The notes under the pieces: model-generated
The model's input: the letters and a program-made list of their open reading frames with translations, nothing else
Database searches by the model: none
Told to the model about the DNA's origin: nothing
Part shown: positions 1 to 24,959 of the stretch, piece after piece
Layout: each line of letters begins with the position of its first letter
Position numbering within the stretch: position 1 is the first letter of the stretch
Made by a program: the position numbers and the translations under genes
DNA from: Mesostigma viride
Taxonomy: Eukaryota > Streptophyta > Mesostigmatophyceae > Mesostigmatales > Mesostigmataceae
Direction of reading: 5' to 3'
Assembly: GCA_009746045.1 (NCBI GenBank)
Contig: RPFO01000034.1
Location: 796,961-860,960 of the forward strand
Length of the DNA: 64,000 nt

Positions 1-1782
1 CAAGGGAACAAGCTAGACGCAGCATCGGGCGCGGCACCAGCAGCGGCCGCAAACACAACGGCGACCCCCGGGCGGGTAGTGCCACTGCTGCTGCTTTAAA
101 TGCAGGCGGGAAAGCCGTGTCAGGGAAGCCACGCGATGCACGCAAGCATCCAATGCAGGTGACCAACTCAAAACCCGAACGGAGACCCGAGGCCAAGGCG
201 AGCAGGAACCAACCTTGGTGGGGCAACGCCCGGCCCCAGCCTTCATGGTGGGGCACACGGAGGTCCGCCAGCGCGCCCGTCCGGCCCCGCCCATCGCCCG
301 GGAGCCGGGAGGTTCCCGTGGAGGCGTTGCGGAGGCGGCTGGCGTTTGACGAGGAGGCCGGAAGGCTCGATGGGAGCACAGCACGCGCGTTGACCGCAGC
401 GCTGGACGGGACCAGAGTCGCTGGCTTATGGGGGAGGAAGAATGGCATGAGTGCCAGGTGAGCAGCTCATCGTGTGCTGGGGGTTGTTGTGTCGCTTGGA
501 TTTACCTGAAATGGGTGTCATGTCGGCGGGCTAGACTAGGGAATCGCCGAACCTTTATAAGGGCTTGCCCCCACCAAGCCTCGGCGTCATGTTGGGTGTT
601 GAGGGTAAAATGTTCAAGGGATGAGGTTAGTTGGTTTTCTCGTTTGATTTTCCTGCGGAGGCTTCCACTGCGGATGAAACGCTGTTGCGCTGTTGGGGCA
701 ACTGCCAGCAGGCATGGTTTTATGTTCGCAGAGTGGTGTCTGATGTGGGCGTGGTATGAGCGGTGCTTGAGGGGCACGGCATCGGCGCAGGATCTGGCTG
801 GTAATGGAACATGCGATGCTTGACGGTTTATCTGCATTTCCACGAGGTGTTTAGCTTGGCTTGGCGTAACTAATTACTAAGCTTCGTTTGGGCTAGCTAT
901 GGTGCTTTACAACACGTCTTTTCGGTGATTGGACCTGCCATCTGCCTCATGTCCCCCATTTCCAGTGGACGTCATATCTTTCGCAGGATGGCTGCCTTCC
1001 TATTGGAACCTGGATGCCAAGCAGCTTCTGATTCTTGCCAATGTTGCCTTTCAAGGACCTTACCACTAGTGTATGATGCCGGCTGACCATGGAGCAAGGG
1101 CCAAACAAGGTTCATCAACCGTTTGCTAACTGATAGTGTCCCAGCCTGTGTTATTACCTGTTTCGGGCCTTTGTATGTTCGCAGGGCGGCGCAGTACATG
1201 CCACCACCCGCTGATGTGGCCCCTGACCAGTTTGAAAGTCGCCTCCCGTGGGGAAGCAAGGTGGAAGCCCCTGGCAATATTCGCCAGAAAAATACACAAG
1301 CCGCAGGCCCTCGATACCAGCAGGGGGCTCCAGTGGCACTGGAACAAGGACAGGGCCAGCTTCACAGCAGGTCTGGGAGCGTAGGTTTTTTAGGCGATGC
1401 TGCCCTAGATGAATGGGCAGTGGATGTTGGACCACATCCACGGGCACAGGGGCAAGAGAGTGGACCCTGGCCACGGGCTGGAGACGGTGATCCCCAGGTG
1501 GCAGGGACCTCGGTGTCCCCCCGAGTGGCCCAGATACTGAGCTCGTTGCTACTGGCGACCACAGCTCGTGGCAGGACCACAGATTCGCTGGGGGCGGGAA
1601 GTCTTGAAGCCGACCGTGCAAAGCAGATGCCAGAGGGGACATCCAGCATTGGCGTGAACCCGCCCGAGCCTGCCGTAATTTCCACCCGTGTGGATCGAGG
1701 AAGTTTTGCGGCCAAGTTTGCCAAGGGAATATTTAAGGCGTATCTACAAGTGCCCAGCACAAGGACAACCGGTGTTCAGTAG
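1..1782 (+). CDS. Unrecognised gene, C-terminal two exons (5' end outside window)
   Basis: Two exons join cleanly. The first is open from the window edge to 457 and ends at a GTGAGC donor. The second starts at 1185 after a pyrimidine-rich GTTCGCAG acceptor and ends at the TAG closing 1782. The donor leaves two bases (AG) and the acceptor supplies one, so the frame is kept. About 350 residues are visible. The protein is rich in Arg, Gly, Pro, Ser and Ala. The only ordered-looking part is a predicted helical stretch near the end of exon one (residues starting PVEALRRRL). No known domain was recognised and no function is proposed. Reading past the donor meets a stop at once, which supports splicing. 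It could also be part of a long low-complexity regulatory protein. Confidence 0.5.
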
Positions 1783-2720
1783 TTTGGCGGGTAATGCTTG
1801 TCACCCTACCCCCCCTTGGGATAAGGGGAGAGTTGCGCGCCATGGCCGCAACCGTGCAATAAAGATCCAGCCCCCCTAGACATGATTAGGTTTATAGGAC
1901 TCTAGGTAGAACCAAATGGTTAGGTTGCTCTACCACCAGCTATCGCTCCCAAGCGGGAGCACGTGCCAAATTTGCCATGCATTCAAATGTAATCGATAGA
2001 GTGTCTATGATAAGCGCAAGGATCCTAAATATCAGCAAATTCCTTTTATTCGCTACCCCGATATTCAGTCTCCTTTCCCACACAGCAAAATATGATGTTG
2101 TTCTTAGTCAGTTGCATCGTTTTTCCCGTCTTTGTTCTTATCGTGTCGATTTCATCACGACTATTGTTGAACTCTTGCATCGTTTGTTGGTCAAAGACTA
2201 TGACCGAGACATTATGCTCCGTCAAGTCTGGTGTTTTTTGCAACGTCACCCACATCTGTTCGGTGCTGCCCCTTGGCACAAGCTCTACAAACAGGTCGTG
2301 GACCGGCTGGATCGCGTAGTATCTCCGCACATCTGAACCCTGTGATGCCAGATCTCCTTTGCGGCCGTTCCGAGCTTGGCACTGGATTCGCTGTCCACAC
2401 CGTCGCGTCGCTGCAGCAACACGATGTTTTCTGGCATACGCGGGCTTTTGGTTCCCGCCGCACATTTGAAATTAAGTGCTGTCCTCCGGATTTAATTTTG
2501 CCTTTGCACCGTGTGCAGTTCTTGGACGTTTGGAATCATGGCATGGCTAACGTAATGACTGACTAGCTAGACCTTTTCAGTGGTTTTCCATTTGCGGGCC
2601 ATTTCCTCGTAATGGTGGGAGAGCGATCGCAGCAATGGTGCTCACCACTAGACCGACTCCCGGCCAGTTAGGCTCGAAACACACACCCTGATCAATCAAG
2701 CTGTTTCCGGCCCCACCGTC
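1783..2720. other. Intergenic stretch, no recognised gene
   Basis: This holds the likely 3' UTR of the upstream gene, with an AATAAA-like stretch near 1858. A minus-strand open frame at 2046-2465 (139 codons) has mixed, non-repetitive composition but no recognised motif. It is left as a possible gene or old retroelement fragment. Confidence 0.3.
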
Positions 2721-2723
2721 TAG

Positions 2724-2818
2724 GTAATTAATTAATTAATAGACACGTGACTGCATGCGTCACGTGAGCATAAGTCCTCAGTGGGAGGGGAACATGGGAT
2801 GGAATGGATGGTGTAAGC
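2724..2818 (-). mobile_element. Short retroposon scrap with (AATT)n tail, copy 1
   Basis: Begins with four AATT units, then TAGACACGTGACTGC and an inverted TCACGTG, then a GC-richer body ending about 2818. The same sequence is at 37295-37365, and partial matches are near 13385 and 50486. TCTAGGT lies directly on both sides and looks like a target duplication. On the minus strand the AATT run is a 3' tail, so this looks like a 5'-truncated non-LTR or SINE-type insertion. Confidence 0.55.
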
Positions 2819-2889
2819 TATCTAGGTCCTAGTTACAGCGGTGTGGGCACCGCGGCCCGAATCGCTATGAATGCCATACTTGGTCTAGG

Positions 2890-3120
2890 TCATATAGTCG
2901 CTCTACACGTTAGCCAGCTATAATTTCAATGCACAAGGCTACACATTTCCACCGTCATTCATATTCATCACCCTGCATGAACGACTCGAACATGCGGACA
3001 AGACAATGGCAGGCTCGAGCTACCATGGTCCGGATTCTCCCGATTTCTGGCCTGCGCCGGTTGTCTCCTTGATAGAGGCTCATGTGAAGTGAGACAACTA
3101 TCAAGGAGACAACCAGGAGA
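2890..3120. mobile_element. Foldback-type element, left arm only
   Basis: This sequence matches both arms of the foldback element at 14288-14642, including the shared blocks CAAGGCTACACAT and CTACCATGGTCCGGATTCT. Only one arm is present. It ends in its own small inverted repeat (TTGTCTCCTTGATAG facing CTATCAAGGAGACAA, 3063-3116). No transposase frame is visible. Confidence 0.55.
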
Positions 3121-3130
3121 CAACTATGGC

Positions 3131-3718
3131 CATACTCTGAGGCCATACTCTGTCACATCGGAGCTATATAGGAAAACTGTTGCTTTTCTTTGGAGGCTTG
3201 CGACATTTGAATGGCTTCACAATAAACGTGTGTCCTTGGCGCATGACACGCAAGTATTTACTTACTTTAATGGCATCAGTCTCACCAACTAATCGTTGCC
3301 TGCGACGCCACACATGACGCGAAATTGAAGATATTCTTATGCACAAGGCAGGCACTGCCTGCATGCCGGCGCCCACTAATTGACACGGGTTGCACAATAT
3401 TATGGGGCAACAACGTGCCAGCAATAGTATGGGGCAACAACGTGCCAGCTACTTTTGGGGGGGGATGTCTGCATGCGACATGTGGCAATACATGAGCTAT
3501 GGACATGCGCACGAGCTATCGTTTTTCAACGCCTTTATTCACCCAATCATTACAGCACTTCACTTGCAAGTTCCACTGGTTCTAGAATGTACCGCTGGCC
3601 TATCAGACCCTTCAACGAATGACCTCACACTGGCATGCGCCCCGTTAGAGGGCAACGAAAGAGACGCATACAATTGCCAAGTGCCTTCCAAAAGGCTGAG
3701 ACAGTTACTACTGCATGC
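3131..3718. other. Probable TYW1 3' UTR and intergenic DNA
   Basis: Downstream (minus strand) of the TYW1 stop. A minus-strand TGTAA, the green-algal poly(A) motif, lies at about 3552-3556, roughly 165 bases past the stop. A 22-base tandem pair containing ATGGGGCAACAACGTGCCAGC is at about 3400-3450. No gene is seen. Confidence 0.35.
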
Positions 3719-16438
<12,720 letters not shown>

Positions 16439-17720
16439 GGAGGGAATGCAATGGGCAATTACATGATATGGCGACTAACGAACAAATGCAAGTCTTCCGC
16501 TAAAAGGTAGAAGGGAACCGTGCGGGATTATTTTTTACATAAAAACCCGCCGGCAATACTCGGGCCTTCCATTACGCTGAAATTGTTTTTTTCTGTAAAA
16601 TCCTGCTGTCGGTCAGTTCAATCCCACGCCGGTCATAGCCAAAATCGTGCTGTAGCCGACCTGAAGTGGTTTGCACGACTTGGCACTTGGGAGTTCGCGG
16701 TTTGCTGCGCCACGGCTGCCCCACAGAGTTTCTGCTGCCGGTCGCCCACCCCGCTTGTTGGCTTTCCAGTTTCCACCAGAACAGCTACAGTCATTCACGC
16801 CTTAAGTTGGGTTGGCTTAAGTTGTGTTCACGACTTAATTAAGTTTGGGTCGAATAGGATTCCGGCATTATGAGTTCAAAGTAGTTGATAAATATTACTT
16901 TTAACAATCTTTAGTTCAAATTATTAGAATTTGGTAAGCCATTCAAGCCTTAAGTTGGGTTCACGCCAAGCTGTCGACCCCTCAAAAACCTCGAACCCAA
17001 CTGAAGGCGTCAATGACTGTACCAGAACATTCAAAAAACCCGGGCACTCCGTACAGCCAGCATCTGGCAGGCGCTTACGTAGGCGTTCCATACTGTAGAC
17101 ATAAGCAAGCGAGTATGTACGTACGTATGTACAGAGTCTACAGTACACCATAGGTAATTATATTTGACGTGGAGCGCGCCGCGCCGTTATACCTGAAGCA
17201 ACGTTACCCGGGGCCTTGCCACGTCGATAGCCTGCCCATCACGTGATAAGAGGCGTTCGGGGCATCCCAACTTGCCAAGTTGCATCAGAAACTGTTGCAT
17301 CGACAGCACGCGCCCACAAATTTCTTTCTGTCAGCAGGCTGTCAGACTTTTCCCCGAGAATCCGTCAGCGCCTGGTATCCGTCCTGGGGGACATCAAAAA
17401 TCTCAAAGGCGCTTCCCTCGCGTGCCACGCGAGTACTTGGATCCTATGGACAGCTCTGATACACAACGATACCTTTTCTGCTTTTCCAAGTAGGATACGA
17501 AAGATAACCGAACAGCGGTTGGCGAGGGGTTCTGGCCGGCCACGCTTGTCGTGGTCTCTTTAACGCTCGATCCGTCCGGTAACGCGTTGTTCCCGAGGAT
17601 TCGGGTCCGGCTCGCTCCTGGACCACAGACTTGTTGACCACCATTTGGCTTGGATAAAGTCAAGACGAACCTGCAAGACATTGCCTCACTCTCGACCCAC
17701 CCCACTCACCCTCGATCACC
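16439..17720. promoter_or_regulatory. Bidirectional intergenic region between TYW1 and Rubisco activase
   Basis: This is the only space between two divergent start codons, so it should hold both promoters and 5' UTRs. A CTTAAGTTGGGTT motif occurs at about 16800 and again at about 16949. A TATA-like ATAAATATTACT lies near 16889. No light-response element was securely identified. Confidence 0.5.
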
Positions 17721-19907
17721 ATGGCGTCCTCTGTCGCCCAGGTACGACATTGCAATGCTCCCAGGACTTTTTCACCGCCGGTCGATATTACCAATTGTTT
17801 TGACCGCATTGCGTTGTGCGCACAATTTGACACCGGTATCGGCATGTGCTTTTACGTTTTTAATGACCGTCGCTCGTGCAGGTTGCTAAGTGCGATGTCA
17901 AGGCCTCCGTGGCCGCCAGGTACGGTGAAACTCCATTCTATTCAATATTTGAGCTTTTATTCTCAAGTCCTTCAAAGTTGAAATTTTTCATGGCCGGTTT
18001 GACATGTATTCGGCTATTGTCTCATCATCGCTCACGTGCCGTTTCTTCAATTCTTGATCCCGCTCTTGTGCCCCGTGCGCAGCTCTGCGGTGGCCCCGAA
18101 GGCGTCTGCCTTCATGGGCGCCCGCGCCAAGGTGAGCGCCGCCAAGCGCGTCTCCAAGAGCCAGAAGATGGCCGCCGTTGCCAAGGTTGACCGCTGGAAG
18201 TTGGCCGCTGACACCAGCGATGACCAGCAGGACATTACCCGCGGCCGCAACATGGTCGACCCCAAGTTCCAGGGCTTCGGAGGCATGGAGGGCACCCACA
18301 ACGCCATCATGTCTTCTTATGACTACATCTCCACGGCCCAGAGGACGTACGTGTTTTGCTATAATATCTTTGCGTCTAGATGTCGCTAGTGATATGGGAG
18401 TTCAGTCGGCATTCCGATTCATGTCGAGAACCAGCCGTCAAGTTTCTCCACTCTTTTGCTGAACGTGCTCCTCTGGCTGACAGGGAGGGACATTACTTTT
18501 GGTTCCCTGCCGTACTTTGTGGACCTGTATTTCCCATAACATTACAGCTACAACGCCTCCGACATCAATGACTACTATATCTCCCCGAGCTTCCTCGACA
18601 AGCTAGTGCTGCACATCTCTAAGAACTACATCGAACTGCCCAAGATCAAGGTTCCCCTCATCCTGGGTATTTGGGGTGGCAAGGGCCAGGGCAAGTCCTT
18701 CCAGTGCGAGCTGGCCTTCAAGATGCTTGGAATTACGTAAGTACTTGGAAGCCAAATATTGTCCATGCTGGCATTAGCTGTCTATGCAGCTGCTTTTTTT
18801 CCCCCCATGGCTGGAGGTTATTATCTTTAGTGTCGCACATGCTGCTTGGCTTTCGGGTGTTAGTGTGTGATATTACACTGCCATGCACTTACGTCCTGGG
18901 ATTCTGGACCACTACTTTTTGTTATGGCCCTGCATCTCCCACCCAGAAAAGCGAGTGTCTCTATGCCAAGGACCGTTGCCTTGGATGCCAGCCATTTCAT
19001 CAGATCGTAGTTTGTGTTGTTTGCCGCCCCCCCCCCCCCCCCGCGCCCCCCTGCCCCTTTCCCACCTCTAGCATTGGTGTGCTCGGTCCCATGACCCACC
19101 AAACTTTTATTGACCTTGATTCCTGTGTTCGTGCATCGTTTGTATCTTCAATGCAGACCCATTGTCATGTCTGCCGGTGAGCTGGAGTCCGGCAATGCCG
19201 GTGAGCCCGCACGCCTGATCCGCCAGCGGTACCGCGAGGCGGCCGACCTGATCAAGAAGGGCAAGATGTCCGCCCTCTTCATCAACGATCTGGATGCCGG
19301 CGCGGGCCGCATGGGTGGAACCACCCAGTACACGGTCAACAACCAGCTGGTGAACGCCACGCTTATGAACATTGCCGATAACCCCACCAACGTGCAGCTG
19401 CCCGGCGTGTACAACAACGAGACGATCTCCCGCGTCCCCATCATTTGCACGGGTAACGACTTCTCGACACTGTACGCCCCGCTCATCCGTGATGGTCGTA
19501 TGGAGAAGTTCTACTGGGCGCCAACCCGCGCGGACCGCATCGGTGTCGCCTGCGGTATCTTCCGTGACGACGGCATCACGGAGGCGGAGGTGACCAAGAT
19601 CGTTGACTCATTCCCGGGCCAGTCGATCGACTTTTTCGGCGCGCTGCGCTCTCGCGTGTACGATGACATGGTGCGTGATTTCATCGCAGAGACGGGCATC
19701 CAGAACCTGAAGAGCAAGCTGGTCAACCCCAAGGGTGGCCCGCCCAAGTTCGAGAAGCCCAGGATGACAGTGGAGAAGCTGCTGGCGTACGGCCGCGCGA
19801 TTGAGCAGGAGCAGAAGAACGTCAAGCGCGTGCAGCTGGCCGAGGAGTACCTTGAGGGTGCCGCGCTCGGCGAGGCCGACAAGTACGACAAGGAGTACAT
19901 GAACTAA
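17721..19907 (+). CDS. RCA: Rubisco activase, chloroplast precursor
   Basis: AAA+ ATPase of the chloroplast stroma that remodels Rubisco to release inhibitory sugar phosphates. Five exons: 17721-17741, 17882-17919, 18083-18346, 18548-18736, 19157-19907. All introns are GT-AG, phases agree, and the total is 1263 bases (420 residues plus stop). The first about 55 residues are basic and rich in Ala, Ser and Lys, as in transit peptides. The conserved DDQQDITRG motif is near 70. Walker A GGKGQGKS is at 151-158. [13 protein letters not shown] is at 176-188. Walker [10 protein letters not shown] is at 211-219, and [20 protein letters not shown] follows. The C-terminus ends soon after YDKEYMN without the two-cysteine redox extension of plant alpha forms, so this is a short (beta-like) isoform. 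Codons are strongly G/C-ending, fitting high expression. Confidence 0.97.
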
Positions 19908-20344
19908 ATACACATGTAATTGTATGTGCTTTAGTGGAGCGCGTTACATGGTTCTTCAGTGGACTGAGCGCTCTGGGGTGGCCGGTGGGCGCCTCAGTTG
20001 TATGTAGCGGTTTGATTTTTTATGTGGGGAAAAGGCGGGGGGGCCTTTTGCTTCCTGAAGTCCTGCTTCCTTAGGATTAAGTTATTGACGCGAAGACGAA
20101 AGCACTGCTAGGTAGGTTGGTCACTGACCCCCATTTGGCAGAGTTTTTTTTTTATTCAGCCACTGAAGGCCAGCGAACGAGGTGGGTAGCATCCTCCATA
20201 TGTTGGGCCTGTCAACAATTCAGGGTTTTGCACGATTGCATTCGCTGGTTGTGGATGAAGAGAAAAGGACGCCTTTTGGTAGAAAGTGCAAAGACTTTTG
20301 AAGGTCAACAATAGGACAGATGGGATTCAACGTGGAAATCCTTT

Positions 20345-20349
20345 TGTAA
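20345..20349 (+). terminator. Candidate TGTAA poly(A) signal of Rubisco activase
   Basis: TGTAA lies 438 bases past the stop, a usual 3' UTR length in green algae. Another TGTAA at 19915 is only 8 bases past the stop and looks too close. Confidence 0.35.
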
Positions 20350-20385
20350 ATTATTAAACCAATAAAACACTTCTCTGAAAACATG

Positions 20386-21077
20386 GACTCACACATACGG
20401 GCTACATGCACATTATACTAATTAATTTGGTAGGTTGTCCCCAGTCAACAAATTAACGCCGGCGGACTACCTGCGGACTGCCCGACGCGGAGTCGCCGAG
20501 CTACAAGCTCCGTACTTTACCAAACTCAGCCTTAGAGGCCGCCGCACCAATTTATACTTCTTTTCGTCACATGGCTTGCGTTGGGTTCATCGACGAGCAT
20601 CGACGCTCATCGACGGTGCAATCTGACGGCGGAGAATAAGTTCGCCACAGCATAGCGCGACGCAAGGGCTAAGATCCGACAACGTGACATGCAAAGCTTT
20701 AGACCGCATCGCTAACCGGAAATTCCGTCCAACACCGTCGTACAGTACTGCCAGTCGACCGCACCTCTGCCTCTTAACCGTCGAATGCGCAATCGATCTA
20801 GAAAGTAGAAACGTCTCCGCGACACTTCCGCGATTTCAGTACTTTCCGTCACCCTTGACAGTTGTCGTACAATACTTCAAATTTACGCCAATAGAAACTC
20901 GCCTCCATACATATATCTCGATAGAGGCGTGCGTCTTATTTAATTTCAAGGTACATCTTAATTAATCTCGCCCCCCGGCCTCCGCTAATTTGCTAATTTG
21001 CTAAATTTGCTAAAAAAGAGCCAATTTTACCCCGACTCACACATACGGGCTACATGCACATTATACTAATTAATTTG
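20386..21077. repeat. 604-base segment between exact 44-base direct repeats
   Basis: A 44-base sequence starting GACTCACACATACGGG occurs identically at 20386-20429 and 21034-21077. The 604 bases between hold no recognised gene and end with CTAATTTG/CTAAATTTG repeats and GAGCCAATTTTACCCC. The complement of that last motif recurs near 57428. Confidence 0.85.
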
Positions 21078-21544
21078 TTATTTTCCTCTCCTTATTTTCT
21101 ACGATTGGCTCGAGGCGTATTTTTCTCGTTTCTCGTTTTTAGGGGAATATATCTGAGGGTATGGTGCCAGCCCCCTGAAACCATAACATGGAATAACATG
21201 TACTTTTGACCTGGGGGTACCCAAGAGATGATTTTGGCATGTAAATAGGATGTATGGGGGTCAATCCCACCACTTGGTGAGGGTGGTATGCACAGTTACA
21301 CACTCGTATTGTGCTAAAAATAGCAAAAGACGCTATTTATGGCACATTCTGCCTAGGACACTTTTTGCATGTTTCAATACATTCCCATTTAGTTCCCTGA
21401 GTTCGCAAATTTTCCACCTAATTGGGACCCCCAAATGATGAATATTTCATCAGTTATTAATTTTCCCCCAAAAGACGTACTTTTTTGGGCTGGAAAAAAT
21501 AAAACAACTCAATAGCACACAATTTGACCCTGAGGAGATATACA
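21078..21544. other. AT-rich intergenic DNA
   Basis: No gene or repeat recognised; composition falls to AT-rich before the poly-AAATT tail of the next LINE. Confidence 0.4.
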
Positions 21545-24500
21545 CAAATACTAGAAAAATTAAATTAAATTAAATTATAACAGTGCCTCCGTGGGGAGAT
21601 CATGTAGCACATATTCCATGATGGATGGGGTGGAGGAAGCCGCGTAATCGAACTAACCTAACTCTAAGCTATCTAGTCTAGAAAATCCTAACTACACTAC
21701 TCATCAAAACGCCTCCTCCGCTTGGGGGGAAGGGGCTTGCCCACAGGGTCGGGCGTGTGCGCCTTGACAATCTTCTGCCACCGCGTCTTATCCTGCATGG
21801 CAGTCCAAAGACGGGAGAGAGAGTGGATGCGGTGCTCAAACTGGGCTGGGACCACTAGGTCGTCCAGCAACATCTGGATGTAGTTCGTGACAGGTTTCCC
21901 TACCCTTTTGGGAATGCCCTCGGGGCCAGGCCGGCCAGGTCAGAATGTGTCGCCCTGGCTGGCCAAGCCGCTGGGGGCCGGCCAGACCAAGGGCGGTGTC
22001 GACCTGGCTGGTGCGAGCAAGGTGTCCTACAAATGCTATCCTACGCTGCCTAATCTCGTCCGAAATACGAGCAATGCCATGATACAAAGACTCTGATGAC
22101 GGGCGCTCGGAAAACCCTACGTTAAGGACCTGGCGGAGCATCCTGTAAACCGTGCCGTCTAGCCTAGCTGCCAGTTTGGGTGGCCGGATTCGGTCCACGC
22201 CTCGGCGCCATACGTGAGCACCGTGAGGACGAGGGCCTTGAAGAGCATGCTCTTGCGGTGCTCGCCCAGGCCCTTCGAGCGCCAGTAGGTGTTGAGCGAA
22301 CGGAGCTTGGCCCAGGCAAGGCCGATGCGGGTGTCCACATCGTCGGCAGTGTCAGGAAGCCAACTCCCCAACAGCTTGAAGCGGTGACTCGCGGAACGGG
22401 ACCTCCGTCCCGTCGATCGAGCAGGCGCGGCAGCGGTGGTGTACTGGAGGCCCCAATCACCGATCGCCTCAGTTTTGACACTAATCTCCAACCCCACCGC
22501 CCGCGCCTCCAGGCCCAGACAGTCCAGCCAGGTCTGAATGTGCTCGGGGCTCTCGATGAGGGTGGTGTCATCCGCATAACTTCAGGTCGGCAAGGCGGTA
22601 ACCAGGTCTAACCCCGCCGTGCTCTTTCACGTTAAGGATGTCCAAGCCTGGCTCGAACCCCTTAAGAGCAGTAAAGCGCGCACGTGCCCGGCGCATGACA
22701 ATAATGATCCACGACAATAATGAACAGGTATGGGGACAGGACACAACCTTGCCACACCCCGTGGTGAAGGGGGAATGGTGGGGTGGTGCCTTCCGCAGTC
22801 CGCACTACTGCCTGTGAGCCCTCATACAGTCGGCGAGGATCAGAATACAGTCGGCGAATGGCAGCAATAAACGCAGGTGGTACCCGATCCAGAGCTAGGA
22901 TGGCCCAAAGAGCCTCCCAGAGAACCGTGTCAAAGGCCTTGATATAGTCAACAAAAATGAAGACCAGCGGTAAACTGTCAGGGGGAAGGCGACGCACCTC
23001 CTAGCTCCATCAACCGGCGCGCGACAAACGCAGCCATGACAGTGTTACGACCACGACGGAAACCCATCTGAGACTCACCCAGGTGTGGGTCCAGCGCGGC
23101 GCGGAGCCTGTGCAGCATCATGCGCATGAAGACCTTCAGCGCGGCGCTCTGGAGGCAGACACCCCGGTAGTTGCCGGGGTCAGCAGCAGAGCCCTTCTTC
23201 TACAGCATGACGCGGATGGCCGTCTGCCACTCAGCAGGCGGAGGCTCGTCAGAGAGCAGGACACGGTTGCAGAACGCCAGCAGAAGATCCCTAACCGCCA
23301 GATCAGGGGTCTTCAGCAGCTCAGCAGAAAGGTGGTCGGCGCCGACCGCCGCATCGTACCGCAGGCGAGCAAGGGCGCCGTCCAGTTCCTTCAAAGGGGG
23401 GGACGACGTCGTCGGTGGCAAGGCAGACCTCCTGCAAGGCGGGGACTTCAGTGGTAGTCCGCGGCCGAGGAGGGGGGCGCTGGCGGCGGCGGGGGTCCGG
23501 CGACCCCGAGGCGGGCAGCCGTCTCGGGGTGAAGCGGCGGGGGGGGGGCGCGAGCCCCACCGGTCAAGGAAACATTGTGGGCCAGCCAGCGGTCAAGGCT
23601 GACCGGCGCCGTCCCCCGTGTGCTCCACGTCCGGGGTGCGCTGCCGCCGGCCGCCGAGCCGGTCGAGGTGGTACCACATGTCCTTGCCCTGGTTGCGAGC
23701 CTGGCAGGCCTGCGCGATGCACTGGGCCGCCTCCGCGTCCTGAGCGTGCTCGTAGGCCTCCACGAGGGCGGCCTTGAGCAATGGTTTCTGCAGCGGGTCC
23801 CGGTTACGCTTGAGGCGGTGCCGGGCGGCCAAGACCTCGGGGTCCTGGCGGTAGAGCGGGCCGGGGCGGCGGCGGGGCATGGCCGGCAGGTGCCGGGCCG
23901 CCAGCAACGGGGCACAGGCCGCAAAGCCCGCAAAAACGGTGGCGTTGGGAGCACCCTTGTCCAACTCGTCGACGGCGTCCGCCCGGGCGCCCAGGGCCGA
24001 CAGGTACTCCCGTCGGCACCGGTTCCGCTCGTGCTCGGCGTCCGTCCAGTCCTCAGGATCTCCCCGGACCGGGCGTAGAGCAGACCAGTCAGGGCGGACC
24101 ACTGGGGCGCGGCGCGCGGGGACGTGGAACCGGAGCCGAATGGTCGCGCGCACCAACCGGTGGTCAGAGCACATCGTGGGCGTGTCAAACACTCGGTTGT
24201 CCAGGACCGAGGTGCACCTGGACTGCCGTACCACCACGTAGTCCAAACAGGCCTGACGGCCGTTAGGGCCACGAAAAGTGACCAAGTCCTGTGAGGGACG
24301 TTGGAAGTGGCAGTTGACAGCAACCATCCCGCTATCCCGCAAAAAGGCAGAAAACAGGGGAGTGTTGTCGTTAGCAGTAGTGTCAGCAGGCGCAAAGCGG
24401 CTGCCAGCAGTGCCCACGGGGAGCGTGGCATCAATTGGCGTCAAGCAGCATAATAACCAAAAAGTGGCGGGCCGGAGTGACCCCCTCAAGGCTATGCAAG

Positions 24501-24930
24501 GATTCGAAGAACTCCTCACGGGCCGACTCAGGTAGACCACTATGGGGTGCGTAGCCCACCCCCACCGTGAGGTGGCGTTTTGACCGCCCCTCGATGGAGG
24601 TGAAATGTGCTACCATAAGGCGTGGGGTTAGAATTAACGGCGTGCTGAGGCTAGCAACTGCCAGCGCGGCGAACACAAAAGACCAACACCACCTTGGCCA
24701 GGCGTACCGCTGCCAGCGAAGTAAAACCGCCAGCCACCCGCCAGGCGATCAGTGCTCACCATGCCAAGTGGCACCTTGCGGCGGTGTTCCTGGACGCCTA
24801 GAATAGATACACGATGTGCAACGCAAAATGCGACTAGCTCCTCTATCCGGTAGATATGGTCGTCATCTGCTAGCAATGTGCGGGTGTTGAAAGTGGCAAG
24901 GGCCAAGGATGCCTGCTGGCCCACCACACA
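21545..24930 (-). mobile_element. RTE-like non-LTR retrotransposon, decayed
   Basis: Minus-strand LINE in broken frames. An apurinic-type endonuclease comes first (ATFNTRTL and GVQEHR near 24870-24790, then LDAN near 24430 and SDHRLVRATIRL near 24170). A spacer and a reverse transcriptase follow (FVDYIKAFD near 22940, GVWQGCVLSPYLF near 22750, YADDTTLIES near 22570). The C-terminal part contains TYGAEAWTES near 22190. Several frameshifts and stops make it non-functional. The 3' end is an AATTT-type microsatellite tail at 21556-21580, as in RTE-clade elements; clade assignment is inferred. Its last about 330 bases recur at 36581-36958 and in part at 38040-38187. Confidence 0.85.
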
Positions 24931-24959
24931 TCATTCCGAAAAGCCATTTTTGTCCCCTG

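Noticed and set aside
1154-1760. Minus-strand ORFs over the first gene
   Set aside because: Overlap an exon supported by matching splice phases on the plus strand and show no motif.
22180-24241. Long plus-strand ORFs across the RTE-like LINE
   Set aside because: Opposite-strand shadows in GC-rich sequence; the minus strand carries the recognised endonuclease and RT motifs.
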